Origin: Chitinivibrionales bacterium
GTDB lineage: Bacteria > Fibrobacterota > Chitinivibrionia > Chitinivibrionales > JANQEN01
DNA: 64,000 nucleotides
Direction of reading: 5' to 3'
NCBI GenBank assembly: GCA_028278335.1
Contig: JANQEN010000206.1
Span: forward strand, 1-64,000
The notes under the pieces were generated by a model, which saw only the letters and a program-made list of their open reading frames with translations, searched no databases and was not told where the DNA came from. Both the position numbers and the translations under genes were made by a program. Positions 7,424-15,314 of the stretch are shown here, piece after piece. Within the stretch, counting starts at the first letter, position 1, and every line of letters starts with the position of its first letter.

Positions 7424-8446
7424 ATGCGATTTGGTAGTGCACTCTATTTTTGGCTCTTTTTATTGATCCCCCTCTTTATTGGGTTCTTTATCTGGGCCTA
7501 TCAGTTGAAGCAGGCTGCACTTGCTCGTTTTGCCTCGCTTAAACTGATTGATAAATTGACTCCCGAATCTGGCTTGAATAGGCAAGTAATAAAATGGGTT
7601 CTCTTTCTCTCCTTCTTTTTCTTTTTAGTCTTGGCTCTGGTTCGCCCTCAGTTTGGAGTAAAAATGGAGATGCTCGAACGACGAGGTGTTGATGTGATGA
7701 TTGCCTTGGATATATCCAAGAGCATGCTGGCTGAGGATATTGCACCGAACCGTATTGATCGCGCTAAGCACGAGATCGCCAAGTTTATTGGTTTACTGAG
7801 GGGAGACAGGGTTGGGTTGGTTGTCTTTGCTGGAGAGAGTTTTATTCAATGTCCCCTTACCTTAGACTATGGTGCAGCCAAGATGTTTTTAGATGTGGTG
7901 ACCACCGAATGGATTCAATTACAGGGAACAGCGCTTGCCGAAGCAATTGAGCAATCTACCAAAGCCTTCCGCTCTGAGTTGAAGAAACATAAGGTTATGA
8001 TTGTGATTTCCGATGGTGAAGATCACGAAGGCAAGGCTTTAGAAGCTGCCAAGAGTGCTGCCAAGGAGGGCGTGAAAATATATACGGTTGGACTGGGCTC
8101 TGAAAGCGGTGTGCCAATTCCCCTTAAAAAGCAGGGCGGTAATATCGTTTACAAGAAGGATAACAAGGGGGATCTGGTCATGACCAGGCTAAATTCCATG
8201 ACCTTAGAAAAAATTGCCTTAGAGGGAAAGGGTAAGTACTTTCATGCGGGAACCAATTTAGATCTTTCTCTGATCTACAGTGAAATAGCCAAGATGGAGA
8301 AAAAAGATTTGGGCATGAACAAACTGGCCATATATGAAGAGCAATATCAAATATTTTTACTCATTGCCTTACTCTTGCTTTTTATCGAATTTATTATTCC
8401 AGAACGGGTAAGGAGAAAAAGGGAGTGGAAGGGGCGTTTTGAATAG
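7424..8446 (+). CDS. batB: BatB: membrane-anchored von Willebrand A protein
   Basis: A 340-residue paralogue of BatA with the same layout: hydrophobic segments at about 8-26 and 57-74, a vWA domain with an intact MIDAS (DISKS at 96-100, GTALAEA, ISDGEDHEG), and a C-terminal membrane helix (about 308-325). An AGGA precedes the ATG at proper distance. Its last codons overlap the TTG start of BatC, which points to coupled translation and a complex of BatA, BatB and BatC. Confidence 0.88.
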   Translation: MRFGSALYFWLFLLIPLFIGFFIWAYQLKQAALARFASLKLIDKLTPESGLNRQVIKWVLFLSFFFFLVLALVRPQFGVKMEMLERRGVDVMIALDISKSMLAEDIAPNRIDRAKHEIAKFIGLLRGDRVGLVVFAGESFIQCPLTLDYGAAKMFLDVVTTEWIQLQGTALAEAIEQSTKAFRSELKKHKVMIVISDGEDHEGKALEAAKSAAKEGVKIYTVGLGSESGVPIPLKKQGGNIVYKKDNKGDLVMTRLNSMTLEKIALEGKGKYFHAGTNLDLSLIYSEIAKMEKKDLGMNKLAIYEEQYQIFLLIALLLLFIEFIIPERVRRKREWKGRFE

Positions 8447-9278
8447 GATACTTCTCATTATCTTGGCAATGACCCTTTGGTCTGTTGCCGATGAAACCTA
8501 CTCGAAAAATAAAAAAGCCAATAAGCTTTACAAGCAGGGCAAGTATGCCGAGGCTCTTAAGCTCTATGAGGATGCCCTGTTGGCATCACCCGGTGATACC
8601 AAACTACAGATGAATAAGGGGTCTGCTTTACATCGTCTGCAGGATTTTGATAAAGCAGCAGAGAGCTATGAGAAAGCACTTGCTAGTGAAGATGATAAAA
8701 CAAAGGCCGATCTGCTTTACAACATGGGCAATAATCTGAATATGCAGGGCGATGCACTTCTTTCCGGAGGGAATCCTCAGGTTATGGAGCAGGCCATGGA
8801 GAAGTATAAGGGTGCCCGTGACAGTTATATCAAATCCTTAGATGTGCGTTCTTCAGATCAGGATGCTAAGTGGAATCTTGAAATTACTCAGCAGAAAATC
8901 AAGCAATTGGAGAAAATGCAACAACAGCAACAAAAGCAGGATCAGAACAAAGATAATAAGGATAACAAAGACCAGGATAAGGATCAACAACAGCAGGATA
9001 AGCAAAAACAGGATAAGGAAAAAAACAACGAGGATCAACAAAAGAAAGAGCAAGAGAAACAGGATCAAAAGAAGGACCAACAGCAAGATCAAAATCAGGA
9101 TGAGCAGAATAAAGAGCAGCAACAACCCAAGCCACAACCCCAAAAATCCGAAGAGGATATGAAAAAAGAGGAGGCGCAACGATTGCTGCAACAGTATGCT
9201 GATGATGCAGAAGATTTGAATAAGCCAAAAAAGAAGGCTATACTTTTAAAGGGTAAAAAACCGGAAAAGGATTGGTAG
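8439..9278 (+). CDS. batC: BatC: TPR protein with a long Gln/Lys/Asp-rich tail
   Basis: 279 residues starting at a TTG that overlaps the BatB stop, with GGAAGGGG upstream. A signal peptide (about 1-18) is followed by two to three TPR repeats (ANKLYKQGKYAEALKLYEDAL, then a second and a third motif to about residue 150). From about residue 160 to 245 the chain is almost only Gln, Lys, Asp, Asn and Glu, predicted unfolded and exported. The last part is again mixed and charged. TPR proteins of this kind close the BatA/B subcluster in Bacteroidetes and Leptospira. Confidence 0.82.
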   Translation: MNRILLIILAMTLWSVADETYSKNKKANKLYKQGKYAEALKLYEDALLASPGDTKLQMNKGSALHRLQDFDKAAESYEKALASEDDKTKADLLYNMGNNLNMQGDALLSGGNPQVMEQAMEKYKGARDSYIKSLDVRSSDQDAKWNLEITQQKIKQLEKMQQQQQKQDQNKDNKDNKDQDKDQQQQDKQKQDKEKNNEDQQKKEQEKQDQKKDQQQDQNQDEQNKEQQQPKPQPQKSEEDMKKEEAQRLLQQYADDAEDLNKPKKKAILLKGKKPEKDW

Positions 9279-9284
9279 GTCAGA

Positions 9285-10055
9285 GTGAGTTATTCCTTTG
9301 AATACGTAAACTGGGAGCATGCAGGAAAGGTGATTAGAGGTTCGGTGTATCGAGCTAAGGATGCATCTGGACCCTGGGTTATCTGTGCTCATGGTTTCAC
9401 CAATAACCGGATGGGACCGGAATACCTTTTTGTCTCTTTAGCAAAACACTTAGCTGCCTGTGGTGTGCAGGTCCTTACCTTTGATTTTTATGGCTGTGGG
9501 GAGAGTGGGGGAACCTTTCCCGACATGACCTTTTCCTCAATGTGCCAGGATTTGGTCTCGGCTGTTGATTTTGTCAAGAAACAGTACACCCCATCTTCGA
9601 TAGTTCTTTTGGGTCATAGTTTTGGTGGCACTGTGGTGGTAAGCTCTATAGAAAGAGTTGCTCCGGAAGGGGTAATTTTGCTCTCTCCCCTTGCTGATAT
9701 TGCAAAACACATCAATGCTCATACAGATGTTCTCGCAAAGGGTACAAACAGCGATGGCTTTTTTGAGTTTGGTCCCCATGAGATGAGTATAGTGTTTCTT
9801 CACGATCTCAAAAATCACAACCCTGTAGGAGGATTAACTAAAGAGCATTGCAAAAAGCTATTACTCTTTCAGGGAGACGCCGATGAAGCTATTCCTGTGG
9901 AGGAGTCAATAGCCTTTGTCAATAAAGCTCGCGAAGAGCAGATTCCCTGTGATTATCATGTTATTGAACAGGCTGATCACCGGTACTCAACAGTATCCAG
10001 CAGAAAAGAGGTGCAGCAAACATCACTTCGATGGATAAAGGAGATCCTTCAATGA
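9285..10055 (+). CDS. Alpha/beta hydrolase inserted in the Bat operon
   Basis: A 256-residue serine hydrolase of the FrsA/dienelactone/BAAT-like fold. It has the oxyanion-side HGFTNNR motif (about residues 36-42), FDFYGCGESGG, the nucleophile elbow GHSFGG (Ser near 110), an acid in GDADEAIP and the C-terminal His in EQADHRYS, so the triad looks complete. There is no signal peptide, so it is probably cytoplasmic. The start is GTG. The coding end overlaps the BatD start. It is not a usual Bat gene and its substrate is unknown. Confidence 0.8.
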   Translation: MSYSFEYVNWEHAGKVIRGSVYRAKDASGPWVICAHGFTNNRMGPEYLFVSLAKHLAACGVQVLTFDFYGCGESGGTFPDMTFSSMCQDLVSAVDFVKKQYTPSSIVLLGHSFGGTVVVSSIERVAPEGVILLSPLADIAKHINAHTDVLAKGTNSDGFFEFGPHEMSIVFLHDLKNHNPVGGLTKEHCKKLLLFQGDADEAIPVEESIAFVNKAREEQIPCDYHVIEQADHRYSTVSSRKEVQQTSLRWIKEILQ

Positions 10056-11875
10056 CAAAAAAGATGATCATCCTTCTGGCAATTATTGCACTGTACCAAG
10101 TGAGTTTTGGTTCGGTTCGATTCTCTGCAACTACAGAGAGGACCAACCTGGTGATTGGCGAACAGATTGTTGTGACAGCGACGCTGGTCAGTAACAAAGC
10201 GCTAAAGGGGCTTGCTGCGCCACCATTACAATCAACCGAATATTACACAGTGACCAATGTGTCAAGAAATCAGCATCAATCTTCATCGATCCAGGTCGTA
10301 CAAGGAAAAATGACACAAACCGTTGAGATAACCTATCTCTTCTATTACCATCTGACTATGAAAAAGGCAGGAAGGTTTACCTTTCCAGCATTGACAGCAA
10401 ATATTGGTGGACAGCGCATTAGCTCCAAGCTCTTTCATATAACTGTTGGTAAAGAGGCCATAAAGAATGATAATCTTATTGTTCGCATCAGGATTAATAG
10501 AAAGAGCCTTTACAAGGGCGAGCAAGCGGTACTTACCGCTGAAGTTGCTCAAAAACTTCAGGCTCCAGTTGAAGTGACCACAGAAGGGTTTATGGCAATA
10601 ATTTCTACAGTCGAAAAAACCTTTGGCCAAACCTTCTCAATAAATAGGCTCTTTAAAGATAAGGTAGGACAGGCACAGAAACGAATCAAAGGGGAGCTCT
10701 ACAAAACCTATTCTCTTGCTTTCTCGATTATTCCGCTCAAGTCTGGCTCCATCACACTACCCTCGATTCCGTTCCAATTCCAGGAACTTCGACAGTCGCA
10801 GCGTGGCCGCAGAGATCTCTTTGACGATTTCTTTGGAGGAAGTTTCTTTGGTGGAGGCATCCAACGAATCGGAAAAACTGCCTTTAGCAATAAGTTGACT
10901 CTCACAGTCAAATCCCTCCCTGCACCACCCAGTGATTTTTCTGGTGCGGTTGGCACCTTTTCGCTTAATGCGAATTTGAGTGAACAGAGTGTTCCTGCTG
11001 GTGAAGCGGTGACTCTCTCTATTTCTTTGAGAGGATCAACTCGTCCAGGCAATATGGGCGATATCACGCTAAGAGAGCTTGACGGCTTTGAAGTCTTTAC
11101 CCCTGAGAAACATGTCTATATTGACACTACAGCAAAAGGTATAACCGCAAGAAAAAAATATAAGTACCTAATTATACCTCAACAGGAGGGAGTACAAACG
11201 GTTCCTGCTATTCAATGGACCTACTTTGATCCCAATAGGGGAGCGTATAATACAGCAACCACAGAAAACATGACCCTTACTGTTACAAAGGGGAAAAAAG
11301 GTGCAAAGGCGCAGACACGCTATTTAACCCAGGAGGATATCCGAGAGGTTGGTCGGGATATTCGGTATATAAAGTCGTCTAAAAAATTGGTAACCCAGTC
11401 AACAAAACCCTATACCCGGGCTCATTTTCTTATTCTTTTTCCAATTCCCTTTTTGATTTTACTCTTTTCTCTTTTGTATAGAATACAGGCAACGGTACTT
11501 CGAAAAGACCTTCATATCCAGTTAAGCAAAAAAGCCTATGCGGTTGCACAGAAAAGAATTGTGCTTTTACGAAAAGAGCTTCCTCAGACGACCTTTGAAA
11601 AGGGTATTGCAAAAATTGCCGAAACCGTTGAGCAATTTATCTCAAACCGGTTTGGCTTCCCTGCTGTGGGAAAAACCTTAGACGAACTAAAAACTGCATT
11701 GGCCTCTCATAAGGTTGATCAGGCTGTTACTGATATGGTGGTTCTCTTTTTAGAGGAGCTTGATCTGTATCGCTTTGGTGGCGGTGGTGAAACCGATACC
11801 AACCGCTTAGAGAAGGCCCTGGATAAAACAAAACAGCTCATAGATGATCTTAGTCGGAAGGAGAAAAGAGTATGA
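10052..11875 (+). CDS. batD: BatD: exported beta-rich membrane protein
   Basis: About 607 residues from the ATG at 10052, which has AAGGAG at the right distance and overlaps the previous stop (ATGA). After a signal peptide (MTKKMIILLAIIALYQVSFG) come three or more beta-sandwich BatD repeats (VRFSATTERTNLVIGEQIV, later a second and third copy of the V-GE-V pattern). There is a glycine/phenylalanine-rich loop near residue 270, a membrane helix (about 462-480) and a helical cytoplasmic tail. This is the classic BatD/oxygen-tolerance (DUF11-like) layout. It is coupled to BatE by an ATGA overlap. Confidence 0.85.
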   Translation: MTKKMIILLAIIALYQVSFGSVRFSATTERTNLVIGEQIVVTATLVSNKALKGLAAPPLQSTEYYTVTNVSRNQHQSSSIQVVQGKMTQTVEITYLFYYHLTMKKAGRFTFPALTANIGGQRISSKLFHITVGKEAIKNDNLIVRIRINRKSLYKGEQAVLTAEVAQKLQAPVEVTTEGFMAIISTVEKTFGQTFSINRLFKDKVGQAQKRIKGELYKTYSLAFSIIPLKSGSITLPSIPFQFQELRQSQRGRRDLFDDFFGGSFFGGGIQRIGKTAFSNKLTLTVKSLPAPPSDFSGAVGTFSLNANLSEQSVPAGEAVTLSISLRGSTRPGNMGDITLRELDGFEVFTPEKHVYIDTTAKGITARKKYKYLIIPQQEGVQTVPAIQWTYFDPNRGAYNTATTENMTLTVTKGKKGAKAQTRYLTQEDIREVGRDIRYIKSSKKLVTQSTKPYTRAHFLILFPIPFLILLFSLLYRIQATVLRKDLHIQLSKKAYAVAQKRIVLLRKELPQTTFEKGIAKIAETVEQFISNRFGFPAVGKTLDELKTALASHKVDQAVTDMVVLFLEELDLYRFGGGGETDTNRLEKALDKTKQLIDDLSRKEKRV

Positions 11876-12627
11876 AAAAGGCGCTTTTTTATCTTCCTTT
11901 GTTTGTTGCAATTCTTTGGATTGAGATGCTAGCAGCACCAACACAATTGTGGTTTGAAAAGGCTAGCTCTTTTTACGAGAATCAGCAGTATGACTCGGCT
12001 GTTGTCTATTACGAGAAAGTCTTAGATGCGGGCACAATAAACAGTGATGTGCTCTACAACCTAGGTAATACGTACTATCGGCTAGATAAGCTAGGTCATG
12101 CTATATTGCATTTTGAACGGGCGCTCAAGCTTTCACCGCGGGATGCTGATGTCATTGCAAATCTCCGCTTTGCAAAGCTCAATATCGTTGACCGGGTCCC
12201 TGAGCCGGATAGAGGCTTTTTAGAGAACCTTCTCTGGTATTTGCACACCTTGGTTCCCCTAACAGCACAATTGTGGTTGCTGTTAATTGCACTCTTTCTT
12301 TTGAGCCTTGCCTTTGCCTGGGGGCTCTATGCTTCGCACAATGTAAGACTTTGGCTGATTTACTTTTCAGTACTCTTTGGTGTGATCATAGGCCTTTTTA
12401 GTTTTTCTGTGGGTAAGAAAATTTATGATATAGAGAAAACACGCTATGCTATTGTGCTAGAGAAGACTGTAGACGCAAAGAATGCTCCCGAGGGCGATAA
12501 GGTTCTTTTTACTGTGCATGGGGGGACCAAATTTCAGATTCAAAAATCGCAGGACAACTGGAGCTTTGTCAGTCTTCCTAATGGGGTAAGTGGCTGGGTA
12601 GACAATACCACCCTTGGCGAGATTTAA
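11872..12627 (+). CDS. batE: BatE: TPR, membrane helices and SH3-like domain
   Basis: 251 residues: signal sequence (about 1-22), two TPR motifs (about 24-100, with VLYNLGNTYYRLDKLGHAIL), a pair of membrane helices (about 130-155 and 160-182), and a C-terminal bacterial SH3 domain ending in SGWVDNTTLGEI. TPR plus SH3 is the usual BatE composition, and it closes the cluster as in Bacteroidetes. The start overlaps the BatD stop. dapL follows after 37 nt. Confidence 0.85.
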   Translation: MKKALFYLPLFVAILWIEMLAAPTQLWFEKASSFYENQQYDSAVVYYEKVLDAGTINSDVLYNLGNTYYRLDKLGHAILHFERALKLSPRDADVIANLRFAKLNIVDRVPEPDRGFLENLLWYLHTLVPLTAQLWLLLIALFLLSLAFAWGLYASHNVRLWLIYFSVLFGVIIGLFSFSVGKKIYDIEKTRYAIVLEKTVDAKNAPEGDKVLFTVHGGTKFQIQKSQDNWSFVSLPNGVSGWVDNTTLGEI

Positions 12628-12664
12628 TCATATATACAATGATCATTTACATGAGGAGCTGGAC

Positions 12665-13888
12665 ATGATCAGAATGAACGAACACTATACAAAATTGCAG
12701 GCATCCTATCTCTTTTCAGATATAGCTAAACGGATTGCCGCTTTTACTGAGAGCAATCCCGATAAAAACATTATCAAGTTAGGAATCGGTGATGTCACAC
12801 GAAGTTTACCACCGGTGTGTATCGATGCCTTACACAAAGCTGTTGACGAAATGGCACAGGACAGCACCTTTCGCGGTTATGGCCCAGAACAGGGATATGC
12901 CTTTTTACGAGAGGCTATTGCTAAAAATGATTATGCTGACCATGGTGTAACGGTAGCATTGGATGAGATTTTTGTCAGTGATGGAAGCAAGTGTGACTCA
13001 GGAAATATTCAGGAACTCTTTGCTCAGGATATCACTGTGGCAATACCCGATCCGGTCTATCCAGTGTATGTTGATACCAATGTTATGGCTGGACGAAGTG
13101 GTGCCTATGGTGATGGTGGCTATGCTGGCCTGGTCTACCTTAAGGCAACCGCAGAGAATGGCTTTGTACCAAAAATTCCTGAAGAGAAGGTTGATCTAAT
13201 TTACCTGTGCTTTCCTAACAATCCAACGGGCGCAACAGTGACCAAGGAGCAGTTGGCTGAGTGGGTTGCCTATGCTAAAGAGGCTAAAGCCCTGATTCTT
13301 TATGATGCGGCCTATGTTGAATTTATTCGTGACACTACCATTCCAAGAAGCATCTTTGAGGTCGCCGGCGCAAAGGAGGTTGCCGTAGAATTTCGCAGTT
13401 TCTCCAAAACAGCTGGATTTACCGGGACCCGTTGCGCCTACACAATCGTACCTAAGGAGTGTAAGGTGTATGATGGAAACGGGGCACAACACTCCTTGAA
13501 TGCTTTATGGAATCGGCGTCATACCACCAAGTTCAATGGTGTCTCCTATCCTGTGCAGAGAGCTGCAGAGGCAATATACTCCACAGAGGGTAAGGAGCAG
13601 GTAACTGCATTGATCGACTACTACATGAACAATGCCTCTCACATTAGAGAACAGGTAGAAAAGCTTGGTTTCGATTGTGTTGGGGGTGTTAACTCACCCT
13701 ATGTTTGGATCCATGCGAAAGAGGATTCCTGGAGTTTCTTTGACCAACTGCTTAACAAAGCGGCAGTTGTCTGCACGCCAGGTATCGGCTTTGGCAAGTG
13801 CGGTGATGGCTATGTTCGCTTGAGTGCCTTTAATAGCTTTGAAAATGTAAAAGAGGCAATGGAGCGACTGCAGGGCATTTCTGGATAA
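12665..13888 (+). CDS. dapL: LL-diaminopimelate aminotransferase
   Basis: PLP enzyme that converts tetrahydrodipicolinate directly to LL-diaminopimelate with glutamate, bypassing the succinyl or acetyl routes. From ATG 12665 (GAGGAG upstream) it is 407 residues, the family norm, and begins MIRMNEHYTKLQASYLFSDI, a distinctive DapL start. The PLP site includes FPNNPTG, the aspartate in LYDAAYVEFI, and the Schiff-base lysine in EFRSFSKTAGFTGTR. Partners dapA and dapB are at 61 kb and lysC at 37 kb, so the pathway is complete from aspartate kinase on except for asd and dapF, which are not in the window. Confidence 0.95.
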   Translation: MIRMNEHYTKLQASYLFSDIAKRIAAFTESNPDKNIIKLGIGDVTRSLPPVCIDALHKAVDEMAQDSTFRGYGPEQGYAFLREAIAKNDYADHGVTVALDEIFVSDGSKCDSGNIQELFAQDITVAIPDPVYPVYVDTNVMAGRSGAYGDGGYAGLVYLKATAENGFVPKIPEEKVDLIYLCFPNNPTGATVTKEQLAEWVAYAKEAKALILYDAAYVEFIRDTTIPRSIFEVAGAKEVAVEFRSFSKTAGFTGTRCAYTIVPKECKVYDGNGAQHSLNALWNRRHTTKFNGVSYPVQRAAEAIYSTEGKEQVTALIDYYMNNASHIREQVEKLGFDCVGGVNSPYVWIHAKEDSWSFFDQLLNKAAVVCTPGIGFGKCGDGYVRLSAFNSFENVKEAMERLQGISG

Positions 13889-13939
13889 TTGCGGTAATCA
13901 GCGTAACCTAAGGGAAACACTTTTCGATAAAGCAGCATC

Positions 13940-14548
13940 ATGATTCATTACGATATTCACCGGGATAATCCCCAGGTACGCTATTTAGAAAGTGCCAAGG
14001 AGATCCTAAAAAACAGAAACGGAATCTGTATCTATCCTACTGATACAGTTTATGGTATGGGTGCCTGTGTGTCGAATCCTAAAACGATCGATCGTATCTG
14101 CTCCATTATCCATAAGGATAAAAAGAGACGACTCTCCTTTATTTGTAGTGATTTTTCGCAGGTTAGTCGCTATGTAAAGATGAGCAATTATGCCTTTAAG
14201 CTGATGAAGCATTATTTACCCGGCCCATTCACCTTTATTCTTCCGGCAACAAATTACGTACCAAAGAAGGTATGTCCCAAACGAAAGACCGTTGGTATTC
14301 GTATTCCCGATTGTTCTGTCTGTATGGAGCTTGTCAAGATATTAGATGAACCTCTGGCCAATGCCTCCCTGGCGATACCTATTGAATATCGTGGTGACCC
14401 CTCCTACTTTGATCATACTGTATCCAATGAGGTTGATGTCTGTTTGGATGTTGGAGTCATTGATGATCCTACGGGATCAACCATTGTGGATTTAACCACC
14501 GATGAGCCTGAAGTAATTCGTCAAGGTAAAGGAGAGTGGCATGGGTAA
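13940..14548 (+). CDS. L-threonylcarbamoyladenylate synthase (Sua5/YwlC/YciO family)
   Basis: A 202-residue single-domain protein with the YrdC fold: CIYPTDTVYGMGA near residues 30-42, then KDKKRRLSFIC, a conserved PGPFTFILPA, KTVGIRIPD and a final GSTIVDLT. The YrdC/Sua5 enzymes make threonylcarbamoyl-AMP for t6A37 of ANN-decoding tRNAs. Sequences with this KKRRLSFIC form often group with YciO, whose role is less clear, so the exact assignment within the superfamily is uncertain. It overlaps mazG by 8 nt. Confidence 0.8.
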   Translation: MIHYDIHRDNPQVRYLESAKEILKNRNGICIYPTDTVYGMGACVSNPKTIDRICSIIHKDKKRRLSFICSDFSQVSRYVKMSNYAFKLMKHYLPGPFTFILPATNYVPKKVCPKRKTVGIRIPDCSVCMELVKILDEPLANASLAIPIEYRGDPSYFDHTVSNEVDVCLDVGVIDDPTGSTIVDLTTDEPEVIRQGKGEWHG

Positions 14549-15314
14549 GCAGGTAGACCGTTTGGTCGCTATTATTGAAAAGCTGCGTAGTCCCCAAGGG
14601 TGTCCTTGGGATCGAGAGCAGACGCACAAGAGTATTCTCTCCTGTCTACTGGATGAAACCTACGAATTCTTTGAAGCTGCAGAGCAGGACGATACTTCCA
14701 TGATGCGTGAAGAGCTGGGTGATGTTCTTTTGCAAATTGTCTTTCATGCACAGATGGCAAAAGAGGACAACCGTTTCTCCTTGGAGGATGTGGCCCAGGA
14801 GATCTGTGAAAAAATGGTGCGCCGTCATCCCCATGTCTTTGGTGATACCAAAGCATCCTCTACGACGGAAGTTATCGAGAACTGGGAGGACATTAAAGAT
14901 AAAGAGGTGGGAAAAGAGCACCGCGAGTCAATTATTGACGGGATACCAATGGCTATGCCAGCTCTATTTCGGGCCGAAAAGGTACAGCGTCGTGTTGCTC
15001 GCGTTGGTTTTGATTGGGAGACAACCGGTCCAGCACTTGATAAGGTGGAAGAGGAGTTTGCCGAGTTTCGCGCAGCTCTTGAGTCAGGAGACTTGGAGCA
15101 TGCCGAGGAAGAGCTTGGGGATATCCTTTTTGCCTTAGTTAATGTAGCTCGTCATAAAAAGATCTGTGCTGAGGATGCCCTGCGGATAACCATTAAAAAA
15201 TTTGACAAACGATTTAGGTACATTGAAAAAAAGATGGCCGAAAAGAAGCGCACCTTGACAAGCGCCTCTTTAGAGGAGTTGGATGCTCTCTGGGAGGAGA
15301 GCAAACAGAGTTAG
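14541..15314 (+). CDS. mazG: Nucleoside triphosphate pyrophosphohydrolase MazG
   Basis: A 257-residue two-domain MazG that hydrolyses (d)NTPs to monophosphates and PPi. The N-terminal domain has LRSPQGCPWDREQTHKSI, then the metal-binding EELGDVLLQIVFHAQ. The second domain repeats the pattern with KVEEEFAEFRAAL and EEELGDILFALVNVARH. Both EExx...E/D metal sets look intact. It overlaps the Sua5-like gene upstream and is convergent with the FecR-domain gene, their 3' ends overlapping by 4 nt. Confidence 0.93.
   Translation: MGKQVDRLVAIIEKLRSPQGCPWDREQTHKSILSCLLDETYEFFEAAEQDDTSMMREELGDVLLQIVFHAQMAKEDNRFSLEDVAQEICEKMVRRHPHVFGDTKASSTTEVIENWEDIKDKEVGKEHRESIIDGIPMAMPALFRAEKVQRRVARVGFDWETTGPALDKVEEEFAEFRAALESGDLEHAEEELGDILFALVNVARHKKICAEDALRITIKKFDKRFRYIEKKMAEKKRTLTSASLEELDALWEESKQS

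Noticed and set aside
8853-9228. Leu/Ile/Val-rich and Pro/Ala/Val-rich open frames on the minus strand
   Set aside because: They are the reverse reading of the Gln/Lys/Asp tract of BatC; no ribosome site and the composition follows from CAA/AAG/GAT repeats.
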